Origin: Streptantibioticus silvisoli
Lineage (GTDB): Bacteria; Actinomycetota; Actinomycetes; Streptomycetales; Streptomycetaceae
Length of the DNA stretch: 64,000 nucleotides
Direction of reading: 5' to 3'
Assembly: GCF_027947535.2 (NCBI RefSeq)
Contig: NZ_JAAGKO020000003.1
Coordinates: 124,001 to 188,000 of the forward strand
Position 1 is the first letter of the stretch. Each line of letters starts with the position of its first letter. The translations under genes and the position numbers were made by a program. Positions 44,146 to 53,030 of this stretch are shown here, piece by piece. The notes under the pieces are model-generated. The model saw only the letters and a list, made by a program, of their open reading frames with translations. It did no database searches and was not told where the DNA came from.

Positions 44146-45162
44146 TCAGATGCGGCCGAGCAGGGCGCCGAGGCCGGGGGCGAGGACCACCAGGACCGGC
44201 ACCGAGATGATCAGCAGTCCGGCGGCGGTCAGGTGCAGCCGCTGGACCGGGCGCAGCCGGGGCGGGCCGGTGAGCAACCGGTCGACGCGGGCGGCGATCC
44301 GCTCGGCCGGCGGCGGTGGCGGGGTGCCGGGCGTCCAGGGCAGCGGGACGCCCCGGCGGGCCGCGCCGGCGCCGACCCGGGCCTCGTTGAGGTCGAGCAG
44401 CGCGAGGGCGGTGGCCAGGTTGCCGTGCCGGTGGGCGGCGGCGTCGTCGGCGGCCAGCTCCACCAGGCGCGCGGAGTTGTCGGCGTAGGCGGTGAACAGC
44501 GCGGCGGCCGGGAAGGCGGTGGCGAGCGCGCCGGCCGACTGGACCAGCAGGTGGTGGCGGGCCCGGGCGTGGGCGCGTTCGATGGCCAGCACCGCGTCGA
44601 GCTGTTCGGCGCTCAGCCGCCGCATCGCACCGGTGGAGACGACCAGTTGCAGCGGGCGGGTGGGCAGCGGCAGCGACCAGGCCTGCGGCCGGGGGTTCTC
44701 CATCACCAGCAGGTGTTCGGCGCGGCGGCCGAGCAGCGCGGCCCGCTCCCGGGTCTCGCCGGGCAGCGCGGGCGCGGCCTGCCGGATCTCGTCGTAACGG
44801 CGCCGCCGGCTGATGCGGGCCAGGTGCGCCTCACGGAACAGGTGCAGCACCAGGTGGACGGTGCCGGTGAACAGCACTGCGGCGAAGACACCGCGCCAGT
44901 CGCCGCCGGTGGCCAGCCCGTACGCCTGCTGCACCCGGCGGGGCGCGTCGTAGAACAGTTCGTCGCGCAGCGGCGGGCACAGGGCGGCGGCGGTGACCAG
45001 CAGGGACAGGCCGAAGCACAGCAGGACGGCGGCGACCACGCACTGCCACACCCACAGGGCGACCACGGGTTCGCGGTCCTGCCAGCGGGCGCGGCACAGC
45101 AGCCGGGGCGCCAGCACGGCGAAGGCCATGCCGACGATCGGGAGCGCGAAGGCCGTACCCAC
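44146..45162 (-). CDS. M56-like membrane protein with altered zinc motif
   Basis: Protein of 338 residues arranged like BlaR1/MecR1-type M56 peptidases: helices at about 4-20, 35-57, 85-105, a cytoplasmic/luminal loop, then the catalytic region and helices near 225-245 and 305-330. Where active members have H-E-x-x-H this protein has AVLAIERAHARARHHLL: the first zinc His is Ile (codon ATC) while Glu and the second His remain. It may be inactive or bind a ligand differently. The start is GTG at 45162 with GGAGGAGG directly upstream. No BlaI-type repressor gene is adjacent, although these usually travel together. Confidence 0.75.
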   Translation of the reverse strand: MGTAFALPIVGMAFAVLAPRLLCRARWQDREPVVALWVWQCVVAAVLLCFGLSLLVTAAALCPPLRDELFYDAPRRVQQAYGLATGGDWRGVFAAVLFTGTVHLVLHLFREAHLARISRRRRYDEIRQAAPALPGETRERAALLGRRAEHLLVMENPRPQAWSLPLPTRPLQLVVSTGAMRRLSAEQLDAVLAIERAHARARHHLLVQSAGALATAFPAAALFTAYADNSARLVELAADDAAAHRHGNLATALALLDLNEARVGAGAARRGVPLPWTPGTPPPPPAERIAARVDRLLTGPPRLRPVQRLHLTAAGLLIISVPVLVVLAPGLGALLGRI

Positions 45163-45487
45163 GTCTACCTCCTCCGCCCAGTTCGCGTGCGGCTGTTGTG
45201 TACTTCCGCAGCATGCCCGGCCAACCGGCCGGCGCGCCATGCGGGCGCACCGACTCGTTCAGATTATGGCGCCGCCGGACCGCCCGGATACGCCGTGCGG
45301 AACGCCCGCGCGGCGGGTGAGCTGCGCGGAGAGGCCACTTTCCGCCGGTGAAGTCCCCGAAGGCGCGCAGGACCGCCCGGCGGGGCTTTCCCCGGCGGTT
45401 CGCGCCTGCCGGGTCCCCGTCTGCGGCGGGCGGTGGCCGGGAGCGCGGACGGTAGGGGTGTCGCCGACGGTGCCGGTGTCGTGCGCG
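45163..45487. other. gene-free stretch before a repeat tract
   Basis: No gene is seen. It contains the promoter region of the M56-like gene, with a mild AT-rich patch around 45255-45270 (TTCAGATTATGG). Confidence 0.35.
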
Positions 45488-45780
45488 GCGAGCGCGAACA
45501 CCGGTGCCGTGGCGAGCGTGCGGCCGGTGTCGTGGCCGTGGCGAGCGCGGACGCCGGTGTCGTGGCCGCGGCGAGCGCGAACACCGGTGCCGTGGCCGCG
45601 GCGAGCGCGAACACCGGTGCCGTGGCCGGCGCCGGCGCCGGTGCTGTGGCGAGCGCCCGGTGTCGTGGCGAGCGCCGGCGCCCGGTGCCGTGGCGAGCGT
45701 GTCAGCATCGGTGCCGTAGCCGTGGCGAGCGCCGGCGCCGGTGTCGTGGCCACCGCCCGGCGCCGTGGCGGGCCAGAAAA
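45488..45780. repeat. tandem-repeat tract, about 30-base period
   Basis: Units beginning GCGAGCGCG(A/G)AC(A/G)CC and continuing GGTG(C/T)CGTGGCC start at 45488, 45541, 45571 and 45601, with the 45571 and 45601 copies identical over 25 or more bases. From 45631 to about 45780 the units become irregular (GCGAGCGCC, CGGTGCCGTGGCGAGCG). The tract lies between the M56-like gene and a TetR gene; open frames through it have no start signal. Confidence 0.75.
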
Positions 45781-45854
45781 ATCCGCGGCGCCGGAGGGAC
45801 CGCGCCGGGGCGCCCGACACCCCTTCGTCATGAAGTCGTCAGCCTCTCCATGTT

Positions 45855-45875
45855 GGAACGCAACCGTTCCGTTGC
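45855..45875. promoter_or_regulatory. nested inverted repeats upstream of tetR
   Basis: GGAACG-CAAC-CGTTCC (45855-45870) is a six-base inverted repeat; overlapping it GCAAC-CGTTCC-GTTGC (45860-45875) is another. Located 23-43 bases before the TetR ATG, it is a good autoregulatory operator candidate. Confidence 0.45.
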
Positions 45876-45897
45876 TACGTCGCGCTAGGCTCCTCGC

Positions 45898-46518
45898 ATG
45901 GACCGCACCTCAGCCCCGCGAACCCGCCGCGCGCCCGCGGGAGCAGCCGTCCTCCGGGACGACGTGACCGCGGCCATCCGCGGCGCCGTCTTCGCCGAAC
46001 TGGCCGCCGTCGGCTACGCGCGGATGTCCATCGAGGGCATCGCCCGCCGGGCCGGGGTGGGCAAGGCCGCGGTCTACCGGCGCTGGCGCTCGAAACTGCC
46101 GCTGGTCCTCGACGTGGTCTCCGCGGTCGCCTCCGCGGGCCTGCCGACACCGGACACCGGTTCGCTGTACGGGGACGTGCGGATGCTGCTGGAGATCACC
46201 TCGCGGGCGCTGCGGCACCCGATGGCCTCGCAGATCGTGCCGGACCTGCTGGCCGAGGCGGCCCGCAGCCCGGAGATCGCCGACGCGCTGCGGGAGGCGC
46301 TGCGCGAGTCGCAGGACGGCATCGCCCGCGCGGTGGTCGCCTCCGCCATCGGGCGCGGCGAACTGACCGAGGGCACCGACGTCGCCATCGCGGTGGACCT
46401 GCTGGCCGGGCCGGTCTACTGGCGGCTGGCGGTCTTCCGCTCCCCCATCGGCCGCGCCGAACTCGACCGGCTGGCCGCCGCCACCGTGGCGGCCCTGGGC
46501 GCCGCCCACGACGCCTGA
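45898..46518 (+). CDS. TetR-family transcriptional regulator
   Basis: Regulator of 206 residues. The helix-turn-helix (about 38-66: GYARMSIEGIARRAGVG, KAAVYRRWRSK) is classic TetR, and the C-terminal domain with LADLLAGPVYWRLAVF-like sequence belongs to the common actinobacterial C-terminal type. It would bind its own palindrome just upstream. Its target is unclear: the upstream neighbour is a repeat tract and the downstream LCP gene runs toward it. The ATG at 45898 is the only good start; the ribosome site is GGCTCCT-poor, so initiation may be weak. Confidence 0.87.
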   Translation: MDRTSAPRTRRAPAGAAVLRDDVTAAIRGAVFAELAAVGYARMSIEGIARRAGVGKAAVYRRWRSKLPLVLDVVSAVASAGLPTPDTGSLYGDVRMLLEITSRALRHPMASQIVPDLLAEAARSPEIADALREALRESQDGIARAVVASAIGRGELTEGTDVAIAVDLLAGPVYWRLAVFRSPIGRAELDRLAAATVAALGAAHDA

Positions 46519-46572
46519 CGCCGACCGGGCCGGCGGTCGCGCCGCCGGGGCCGGGGTGGGGCCGGGGTGGGC

Positions 46573-47979
46573 TCAGCGGGCCGACAGCGGGATGTGGCGG
46601 GTGGCGGCGAAGGCCCGCGCCGGGGTCATGGGCACGCCCGCGACCTCGACGGTGGGGTACCGGCTGACCTGGGCGCAGGCGCCGCGCTGTCCGGCGGTGC
46701 GCTGGTGGGCGTCGAAGTCGGAGGCGTCGCCGCCGCCGGGGATCGCGCTGCCCGCGCCGGTGACCGCGCCGGCCGTGCTGTCGTCGGCGCCGCCGGTGAC
46801 CGGCCGCACGGACCACGGGTGCCGCAACTCGCGCCACGCGATCCGGGCCCGCAGCGCGCTGAGGGCGTCCGGTGAGGCGGCCGCCCGGTCCAGGGCGCGG
46901 CCGGTGGCGGACCGGCCGCCGCCCGGCGCGGTCAGCGACCGGTCGTCGATGATCGCCTTGAACAGCGCCCGCGCGGCCGGCGCGACCAGGACCCGGTCGG
47001 GATCGGCGGGGTCCGGCCGGTTCTGCATGGTGGTGAACGTGACCCGTGAGGCCGGCACCTTGTTGACCGCCCTGGCCAGCTTCAGCAGCTGCGGCACGCC
47101 CGCCAGGCCGTTGTCGACGGTCAGGGCCCGGGTGGCGGCGTCGGCCAGGCCGTAGAGCGCGCCGGGGTCGCCGAGGGTGCCGGCGTTCTTCAGCCGCCGC
47201 AGCAGCGCCGCCAGGTACAGGTGCTGGGCGTAGGTGCGGCCCAGGTCGCTGCCGTCGCCGAAGGCGTGCCGCGAGCGCAGGAACTCCAGCGCCGACAGCC
47301 CCTTCAAGGTGTGCCTGCCGCGGGCCAGCCGCAGGTGGGAGTAGGGGTCGTAGACGTCGGAGTCCACGCAGACCGGGACGCCGCCGACCGCGTCGGACAT
47401 CCGCACGACCCCGGTGAAGCCGATCATCATGAAGTGGTCGATGGGGATGCCGGTGAGCGCGTGCACGGCGGCGACCGTGCAGCCGGGTCCGTAGCCGAGG
47501 CTGGCGTTGATCTGACCGCGGTACGCGCGGTGGGCGGCGCCGCCGTGCGGGTCGCGGCAGGCGGGCAGGTCGGCGACGGTGTCGCGCGGCACGCTCATCA
47601 CGGTGGCGTTGCTGCGGTCCGCCGACAGGTGCAGCACCATCTCGACGTCGGCGTTGCGGCCCGGTCCGCAGTCGCCGCCGATGACGCAGTCCGCCCGGTC
47701 GGCGCGCGAGTCCGAGCCGATGACCAGCACGTTGACCGGGGTGCGGCCGAGGGCGTCGCTCCGCTCCCGGCCGGCGTCGCCGCTGGCCCCGCCGAACAGC
47801 GGCAGGCCGCGGATGTTGCCGTCGAGGTGCTCGTAGAGCCAGGCGCCGGCGCCGGCGGTGACCAGCACCAGCGCCGCGGTCAGCGCGGCGGCGGCCCGCA
47901 GCGGGCGGCGCCGGCCCCGCGGCCGCACCGGGCGCGGCGCCCAGCCGGGGTACGCGCGCCGCCGGCCGCCCGCACTCAC
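46573..47979 (-). CDS. LytR-CpsA-Psr (LCP) family cell-wall ligase
   Basis: Membrane-anchored protein of 468 residues: a basic cytoplasmic tail, one helix at about 28-49, then an LCP domain (about 80-260) with VNVLVIGSDSRAD, TVMSVPRDT, QINASLGYGPGCTV and FLRSRHAFGDGSDLGRTYAQ, which contain the Arg and Asp residues that bind polyprenyl phosphate. LCP enzymes attach teichoic acid, capsule or glycan to peptidoglycan. The C-terminal part (about 330-468) is extracellular and Ala/Gly-rich. The start is GTG at 47979 with a poor ribosome site. Convergent with tetR. Confidence 0.88.
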   Translation of the reverse strand: MSAGGRRRAYPGWAPRPVRPRGRRRPLRAAAALTAALVLVTAGAGAWLYEHLDGNIRGLPLFGGASGDAGRERSDALGRTPVNVLVIGSDSRADRADCVIGGDCGPGRNADVEMVLHLSADRSNATVMSVPRDTVADLPACRDPHGGAAHRAYRGQINASLGYGPGCTVAAVHALTGIPIDHFMMIGFTGVVRMSDAVGGVPVCVDSDVYDPYSHLRLARGRHTLKGLSALEFLRSRHAFGDGSDLGRTYAQHLYLAALLRRLKNAGTLGDPGALYGLADAATRALTVDNGLAGVPQLLKLARAVNKVPASRVTFTTMQNRPDPADPDRVLVAPAARALFKAIIDDRSLTAPGGGRSATGRALDRAAASPDALSALRARIAWRELRHPWSVRPVTGGADDSTAGAVTGAGSAIPGGGDASDFDAHQRTAGQRGACAQVSRYPTVEVAGVPMTPARAFAATRHIPLSAR

Positions 47980-48132
47980 GCCGGCACCGGGTGCGGCGGG
48001 CGGGGGGTCGGTGGGCGCATCGCGTTCGCTGCTTTCCGGGGGTGGGGCGGCGGTCGGCGGCGCGGGGGCCGCGGAGCTTCGAATATGCCGGTATCCGGTG
48101 CGGTGTGCCGCTCTGGGCTGGGCCGTACGGGG

Positions 48133-48173
48133 GACGGGCCCGCCGGGAGCGGTCGGCTCCCGGCGGGCCCGTC
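48133..48173 (-). terminator. 18-base perfect hairpin after the chitinase gene
   Basis: GACGGGCCCGCCGGGAGC and GCTCCCGGCGGGCCCGTC pair perfectly with loop GGTCG. It lies 47 bases past the chitinase stop. Confidence 0.85.
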
Positions 48174-48219
48174 GGGTGGTGCGGTACAGCGTTCTCGTGG
48201 TGCGGCGGTGTGCGGCGGG

Positions 48220-49983
48220 TCAGCTCACCGCGAGGTCGTCGGCGTGCACGTCGCCCTGGGCGTACCAGCCGTGGACGTAGACGGTGACCGCGCCGGTGGA
48301 GCCGGTGGTGAAGGGCACCGACAGCTTCGTCCAGCCGGTGGCGGAGGTCCAGGAGCTGGCGGTGGCGCCGCCGCTGACGCCGAGGTAGGCGTAGGAGCCC
48401 TCGACCCAGCCGCTGAGGGTGTACGAGGTGTTGGCCTTCAAGGTCAGCGCCTGGTCGCACTCACCGGTCTGCGAGGAGGTCGGCACCACCTGGAGGGCGT
48501 GGCTGCCGGTGTGCGCCGGGGAGGAGACGACCGCGCCGCCGCTCTGGCAGGTCCACGGGCTCAGGGTGCCGGTCTCGAAGCCGCCGTTGACCAGCGAGCC
48601 GGAGCCGCCGGTGCCGCCGGAACCGGTGACGGTCAGGGTGTAGGTGGCGGTGTGGCTGCCGGAGGCGGCGGTGCCGGTGACGGTGACCGGGTAGCTGCCG
48701 GCGGCGACCGTGGAACCGACCTTGGCGGTGAGGGTGGAACTGGCGCCGGCCGTCACACTGGCCGGGCTCAGCGCGAGCGTCACGCCGGACGGCGCGCCGG
48801 ACGCCTTGAGGCTCACCGACTGGGCGGACCCGGCGGTGACGTGGGTGGCGACGGTGGTGGTGGCGGTGCCGCCGGGCGCGGCGGAGCCGGCCGCCGGGGT
48901 GGCCGACAGGGAGAAGTCGTTGGACGCCGGGGCGCCGGAGGAGCTGGTGAACGGCTCGAAGTCCTGGCTGAACTGCCAGGTGGACTGGGCGATCGAGGAG
49001 CAGGAGTCGCTGGCGGCGGAGCCGGGGCAGCCGCCGTTGTCGCGCTGGAGGGCCCACATCGACAGCGAGGCCAGGCCCTTGGCGGCGGCCCAGCTCTCCA
49101 CGGTGGGTCCGTCGGCGGTGGTGAACGTCTCGGCGGGGCCGAAGTCGTCGACGCCGGGCATCTCGGTGACGCCGATGGTCGACCACAGCTGCGCGGCGCT
49201 CTTCGACGGGTAGAGGGTGGCCAGCTGGTTGTACAGGCCGGTCGCGGCGTTCTCGGTGTCGGTCGCCATCTCGTGGGTGGCGCCGTCGTAGTAGTCGAAC
49301 GTCATGATGTTGACGACGTCGATCCGCGCGTCGTTGGCGACCGCGTTCTGCAGCACCGCGAGACCGCTGGCGGCCAGGCCGCCGGTGGTGGTCGGCAGGG
49401 TGTAGGAGAACTGGACGGTGCGGCCGTTGGCGGCGGCCCAGTCCTCGACCTGCTTGATCGCCTTGTTGCGGCGGTCGATGCCGGCGGTGTCGGTGAGGGA
49501 GTTGTCCTCGGTGTCGAGGTCGATGCGGGTGATGTTGTAGGTCGTGACGGCCTTTTCGTACGCGGCCGCGATGGAGGAGACGTCGGTACAGCTGTCGGCG
49601 ATGTCGGTGCCGGCGTGGTCGGCTGCGTAGCCGCCGAAGGAGGGGATGACGTCGCCGCCGGCCGCCTGGATGGCGGAGATGTCGGAGCCGAAGGCGGACG
49701 AGGCGAACGGGGTGCTGGTGTCGCCGTTCCAGTACGGGGTGCACGAGCCCGCGGCGTCGGTCTGGGCGAAGGCCATCGTCAGGTACTTCGCGCCGGAGGC
49801 GGCGGCCGCGGCGGCCGGGCCCTGGGCGGTGTTGTACGCCTCGAAGTAGGGGGCGTAGACGTGGGCGGGCAGCGGGGTCGGCGCGGCGTGGGCGGCGCCG
49901 CCGCCGGTCACGACCAGGCCGAGCGCGGCGGTGGCGGTCGCCAGGCCGGCCACGGCCGCGCGGAGGGGTCTTTGACGTCTCAT
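48220..49983 (-). CDS. secreted GH18 chitinase with Ig-like and CBM-like domains
   Basis: Protein of 587 residues: signal peptide (about 1-34), GH18 barrel (about 38-325), Ig-like Ser/Thr/Ala-rich domain (about 335-435), and a C-terminal carbohydrate-binding-type sandwich (about 440-587, NGGFETGTLSPW). GH18 strands are visible: VIPSFGGYA (112-120) and the catalytic DLDTE (155-159, Glu159 the acid). It should hydrolyse chitin or a related GlcNAc polymer outside the cell. GGGAGC precedes the ATG at 49983. A dre-like operator 53 bases upstream points to DasR control, as for other Streptomyces chitinases. Confidence 0.9.
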   Translation of the reverse strand: MRRQRPLRAAVAGLATATAALGLVVTGGGAAHAAPTPLPAHVYAPYFEAYNTAQGPAAAAAASGAKYLTMAFAQTDAAGSCTPYWNGDTSTPFASSAFGSDISAIQAAGGDVIPSFGGYAADHAGTDIADSCTDVSSIAAAYEKAVTTYNITRIDLDTEDNSLTDTAGIDRRNKAIKQVEDWAAANGRTVQFSYTLPTTTGGLAASGLAVLQNAVANDARIDVVNIMTFDYYDGATHEMATDTENAATGLYNQLATLYPSKSAAQLWSTIGVTEMPGVDDFGPAETFTTADGPTVESWAAAKGLASLSMWALQRDNGGCPGSAASDSCSSIAQSTWQFSQDFEPFTSSSGAPASNDFSLSATPAAGSAAPGGTATTTVATHVTAGSAQSVSLKASGAPSGVTLALSPASVTAGASSTLTAKVGSTVAAGSYPVTVTGTAASGSHTATYTLTVTGSGGTGGSGSLVNGGFETGTLSPWTCQSGGAVVSSPAHTGSHALQVVPTSSQTGECDQALTLKANTSYTLSGWVEGSYAYLGVSGGATASSWTSATGWTKLSVPFTTGSTGAVTVYVHGWYAQGDVHADDLAVS

Positions 49984-50035
49984 GAAAGCTCCCGGCAGAT
50001 GACGGAACGCGAGAGGAAGCGGGACGCCAGTCATA

Positions 50036-50051
50036 ATTGGACTAGACCAAC
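50036..50051. promoter_or_regulatory. dre-like (DasR) operator candidate upstream of the chitinase
   Basis: ATTGGACTAGACCAAC matches 12 of 16 positions of the DasR element and forms TTGG-ACTAGA-CCAA, an inverted repeat in an AT-richer patch. Starts of Streptomyces chitinase genes usually carry such sites. Confidence 0.55.
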
Positions 50052-50119
50052 GGCATGTCAAGGGTTGTGGCTCCACCGGCGGTTGAAAGCCGGACATCCG
50101 ACCGCCCGGCGGCTGGCGC

Positions 50120-50770
50120 TCAGCCGCGGTCGCGGCGGCTGAGCAGGCCGCGCTCGTACCCGGCGGCCACCGCGGCGGCCCGGTCGTTGACCCCCAACTT
50201 GGCGTAGATGTGCAGCAGATGGGTCTTCACGGTCGCCTCGCTGATGAACAGCCGACGGGCCGCCTCCTTGTTGGTGCTGCCCGCCGCGACCAGCGAGAGC
50301 ACCTCGACCTCGCGGGGGCTGAGCGGTTCGCGCTCCGGGGTGCGCACCTGGCCCAGCAGCCGGGTGGCCACCGCCGGGGACAGCACCGACTCGCCGCGCG
50401 CCGCCGACCGTACCGCGCGGAACAACTCGTCGCGGGCGGTGTCCTTCAGCAGGTAGCCGATGGCCCCCGCCTTCACCGCCGGCAGCACGTCGCTGTCGGT
50501 GTCGTAGGTGGTCAGCACCAGCACCCGGCACGGCAGGCCGCGTTCCGCCATCGCCCGGATCGCCGCGACGCCGTCCATCCGCGGCATCCGCAGGTCGGTC
50601 AGCACCACGTCGGGCAGCAGCCGGGCGGCGAGCTCGACGGCCTCGGCGCCGTCGCCGGCCTCACCGACCACCTCGAAGTCCGCGGCGCCGGCGAACATCC
50701 CGCGCAGCCCGTCGCGCACCACCGGGTGGTCGTCGACCACGATGAGCCGGATCACCGGGCCGTCAGCCAC
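50120..50770 (-). CDS. NarL/FixJ-type response regulator
   Basis: Two-domain regulator of 216 residues: receiver domain with the acidic pocket VVDDH (11-15), phospho-acceptor Asp59 in VLTDLRMP and Lys in YLLKD; LuxR-type helix-turn-helix at about 148-205 (LSPREVEVLSLVAAGSTNKEAA split, SEATVKTH). The start overlaps the histidine kinase stop by eight bases, so the pair is translationally coupled. Its likely target is the ABC transporter promoter at the head of the same operon. Confidence 0.93.
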   Translation of the reverse strand: MADGPVIRLIVVDDHPVVRDGLRGMFAGAADFEVVGEAGDGAEAVELAARLLPDVVLTDLRMPRMDGVAAIRAMAERGLPCRVLVLTTYDTDSDVLPAVKAGAIGYLLKDTARDELFRAVRSAARGESVLSPAVATRLLGQVRTPEREPLSPREVEVLSLVAAGSTNKEAARRLFISEATVKTHLLHIYAKLGVNDRAAAVAAGYERGLLSRRDRG

Positions 50771-52067
50771 GCGCCGCCTCCCGCGCGACGGCCGGCACGG
50801 TGGCCGACAGCGCGGTGCCGCCGCCCGGCTCGGACTCGATCTCCAGCGTGCCCGCCAGCCGCCGCACCCGCTGGCGCATCGCGGTCAGCCCGAACCCGCC
50901 GTTCTCCCCGGCCGGCCGGCCAGCGGCGTCCGGCAGCGCCGACGGATCGAATCCGGCGCCGTCGTCGCGTACGTCCAGTGTCACCACGTCCTCCATGTAC
51001 GACAGGGTCAGCCCGACCCGGGTGGCCGCGGCGTGCTTGGCGGCGTTGTTCAACGCCTCCTGGGCCGCGCGCAGCAGGGTGACCTCGACTTCGGGGTGCA
51101 ACGGCACGGCGGTACCGGTGACCGTCAACTGCGCCGGAAGGTTGTGCAGTTCGCGCCAGGAGTCGACGACCTCACCGATGGCGGCCGGCAGTTCGGCGTG
51201 CTCCAGCGGCTCCGGACGCAGGGCCCGCACCGCGCGGCGGGCGTCGGTGAGCGACTCGCGGGCCAGCCGGGCGGCGTTGTCGAGATGGCGGCGGTGGGCC
51301 AGGTCCGTACCCCCGTGCTCACGGACCTGGTCCGCCGCCTGGAGCTGGGTGACGATGCCCGCCAGCCCCTGCGCGACGGTGTCGTGGATCTCCCTTGCCA
51401 TCCGCTGGCGTTCGTCGGTCACCCCGGCCTCCCGGGCCTGGCCGATGAGCTGGGCGTGCAGGCCGGCGTTCTCCGCCAGCATGGCCGCCAGCCGCTCGTT
51501 GGCCTGCGACAGCGCGGCGTTGGCCTGCTTGCGCTGGGCGCTGAGCCGTTCGGTGACCTCCCCCAGCGTGATGACCACGCCGACCACCACCAGGTTGAAG
51601 CAGAGCGCGACGCCGTAGACCCCCAGCAGCCCCGGCGTGACCGGCAGCGTGCCACCGATCTGGGACAGCGCGGTCGGCAGCGTGGTCACCGCGATGCCCG
51701 CCATCCGGCGCCGGCCCTTGAGGTACCGGATGGCGTGCACGTAGCCGCTGAACGCGAAGAACCCGAACACCGGTGTCGACAGCACCAGTTGGCAGATCAG
51801 CGCGATCTGGACCGCGAAGTGCGCGCCGGCCGCCCACGGGCGTCCCCGGTCCAGCGCGCGGTGGTCCATCACCGACCGCAGCACCAGCCACCCCAGCGCG
51901 CCGGCCGACAGCAGCAGCGTGGAGCGCAGCGAACGGGCGGTGGCGATCGGCACGGTGCAGGCGAGGACGGCCGAGACCCCCAGCGCGAAGTACGGCAGGT
52001 ACCCCAGCAGCGTCTCCAACCGCCGCTCGGACCGGTCCAGTTGCCGTTCACCGCTCACGGAGGCCAT
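50763..52067 (-). CDS. HisKA_3 sensor histidine kinase
   Basis: Membrane kinase of 434 residues with about five to six hydrophobic segments (about 25-170), a coiled-coil (about 175-215), the HisKA_3 motif REIHDTVAQGLAGI with His228, and an HATPase domain (NNAAKHA, DDGAGFDP, GFGLTAMRQR). ATG at 52067 has AGAGGGG upstream. It follows the ABC permease gene by 96 bases in the same direction. This arrangement, ABC exporter with a LuxR-type two-component system, often answers to cell-envelope-active compounds. Confidence 0.92.
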   Translation of the reverse strand: MASVSGERQLDRSERRLETLLGYLPYFALGVSAVLACTVPIATARSLRSTLLLSAGALGWLVLRSVMDHRALDRGRPWAAGAHFAVQIALICQLVLSTPVFGFFAFSGYVHAIRYLKGRRRMAGIAVTTLPTALSQIGGTLPVTPGLLGVYGVALCFNLVVVGVVITLGEVTERLSAQRKQANAALSQANERLAAMLAENAGLHAQLIGQAREAGVTDERQRMAREIHDTVAQGLAGIVTQLQAADQVREHGGTDLAHRRHLDNAARLARESLTDARRAVRALRPEPLEHAELPAAIGEVVDSWRELHNLPAQLTVTGTAVPLHPEVEVTLLRAAQEALNNAAKHAAATRVGLTLSYMEDVVTLDVRDDGAGFDPSALPDAAGRPAGENGGFGLTAMRQRVRRLAGTLEIESEPGGGTALSATVPAVAREAARG

Positions 52068-52163
52068 CCCCCGCACCCCTCTTCCAGCCGATCGGACCAC
52101 CCCGGTGCCGCCACGTGCGCCGGCCGGCGGGCGGCGTCACCCGCCCGCCGCCCGCCCCACGTC

Positions 52164-53030
52164 TCACCGCCAGCGGAACAGCTTGGCCGCGAGGAAGCCC
52201 GCGACCAGGGTGAACACCGCCATTGTGGCCAGATCCCCTCCGCCTGGCCAATGGCCGGTCCAGCTGTCGGCCACCGCCTGGGTGGCGGCGCCGCTGGGGA
52301 TGAAGTCGCCGATGTGCCGCAGGACCGACGGCATCAGGGCCCGCGGGACCCACAGTCCGGAGAAGAACATCAGCGGGAAGAACAACGCCATCCCCACGGC
52401 GTTGCCCGCCTTCGCCGACGGCACCACGGCCGCCACCAGCAGCCCGACGCCGAACAGCGACGAGGCGGCCAGGACGAAGGAGACCAGCAGCCCCAGCGGT
52501 TCGCGCGGCAGCGGGATGCCGAACGCGAGCCGGCCGACCGCCACGACCAGCCCCAGCGAGACCACCGCGACCGCCAGGTAGACGGTGACCAGCGCGGTGA
52601 GCATCGAGGCCGCCGGCACCGGTGAGGCCGACAGCCGGCGCAGCACGCCGCGTTCGCGGTAGGCGGTCAGGGTGGGCACCAGGCCGTTCATCCCCAGGAT
52701 GGCGAGGCTGAACACCACCAGGATGGGCGCGTAGGCCTCGATGGTCGACAGTCCGTGCAGGGCGGCGGTGTGCTTGCGAAAGCCCGGGACCGAGCCGAGG
52801 ATCACCAGCAGCAGGACCGGGAAGAGCAGCGAGAAGAACGCGGCCGCCGGGTCCCGCAGGAACAGCCGCCCCTCGGTGAGGGTGAGCCGGCGCAGGGCCC
52901 GGCCGGTGACGGCCGCCCGGTCGGCGGCCGGGTCGGCGGTTCGGGCCGCGGGGCGATCGGTGGCCGGGTTTGCGGTGCGGTCGGCGGTGCGGCCGGTGGC
53001 CGGGTTTGCGGTGCGGTCGGCGGTGGTCAT
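52164..53030 (-). CDS. ABC-2 type transporter permease
   Basis: Membrane protein of 288 residues with six hydrophobic helices (about 62-80, 100-120, 145-172, 185-210, 217-235, 265-283) of the ABC-2 family, including LTAYRERGVLRRLSASPV. The first 40 residues are a hydrophilic repeat (ADRTANPATGRT, then ADRTANPATDRP) encoded by near-identical DNA repeats at 52958-53030; an expanded leader of this kind is unusual. Its ATG overlaps the ATPase stop (ATGA). Together the two form an exporter. Confidence 0.9.
   Translation of the reverse strand: MTTADRTANPATGRTADRTANPATDRPAARTADPAADRAAVTGRALRRLTLTEGRLFLRDPAAAFFSLLFPVLLLVILGSVPGFRKHTAALHGLSTIEAYAPILVVFSLAILGMNGLVPTLTAYRERGVLRRLSASPVPAASMLTALVTVYLAVAVVSLGLVVAVGRLAFGIPLPREPLGLLVSFVLAASSLFGVGLLVAAVVPSAKAGNAVGMALFFPLMFFSGLWVPRALMPSVLRHIGDFIPSGAATQAVADSWTGHWPGGGDLATMAVFTLVAGFLAAKLFRWR

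Noticed and set aside
45488-45780. Repeat-rich coding sequence (for example Ala/Ser/Asn-Thr-Gly repeats) or CRISPR
   Set aside because: Frames lack start signals and change identity along the tract; unit length and absence of spacers exclude CRISPR.
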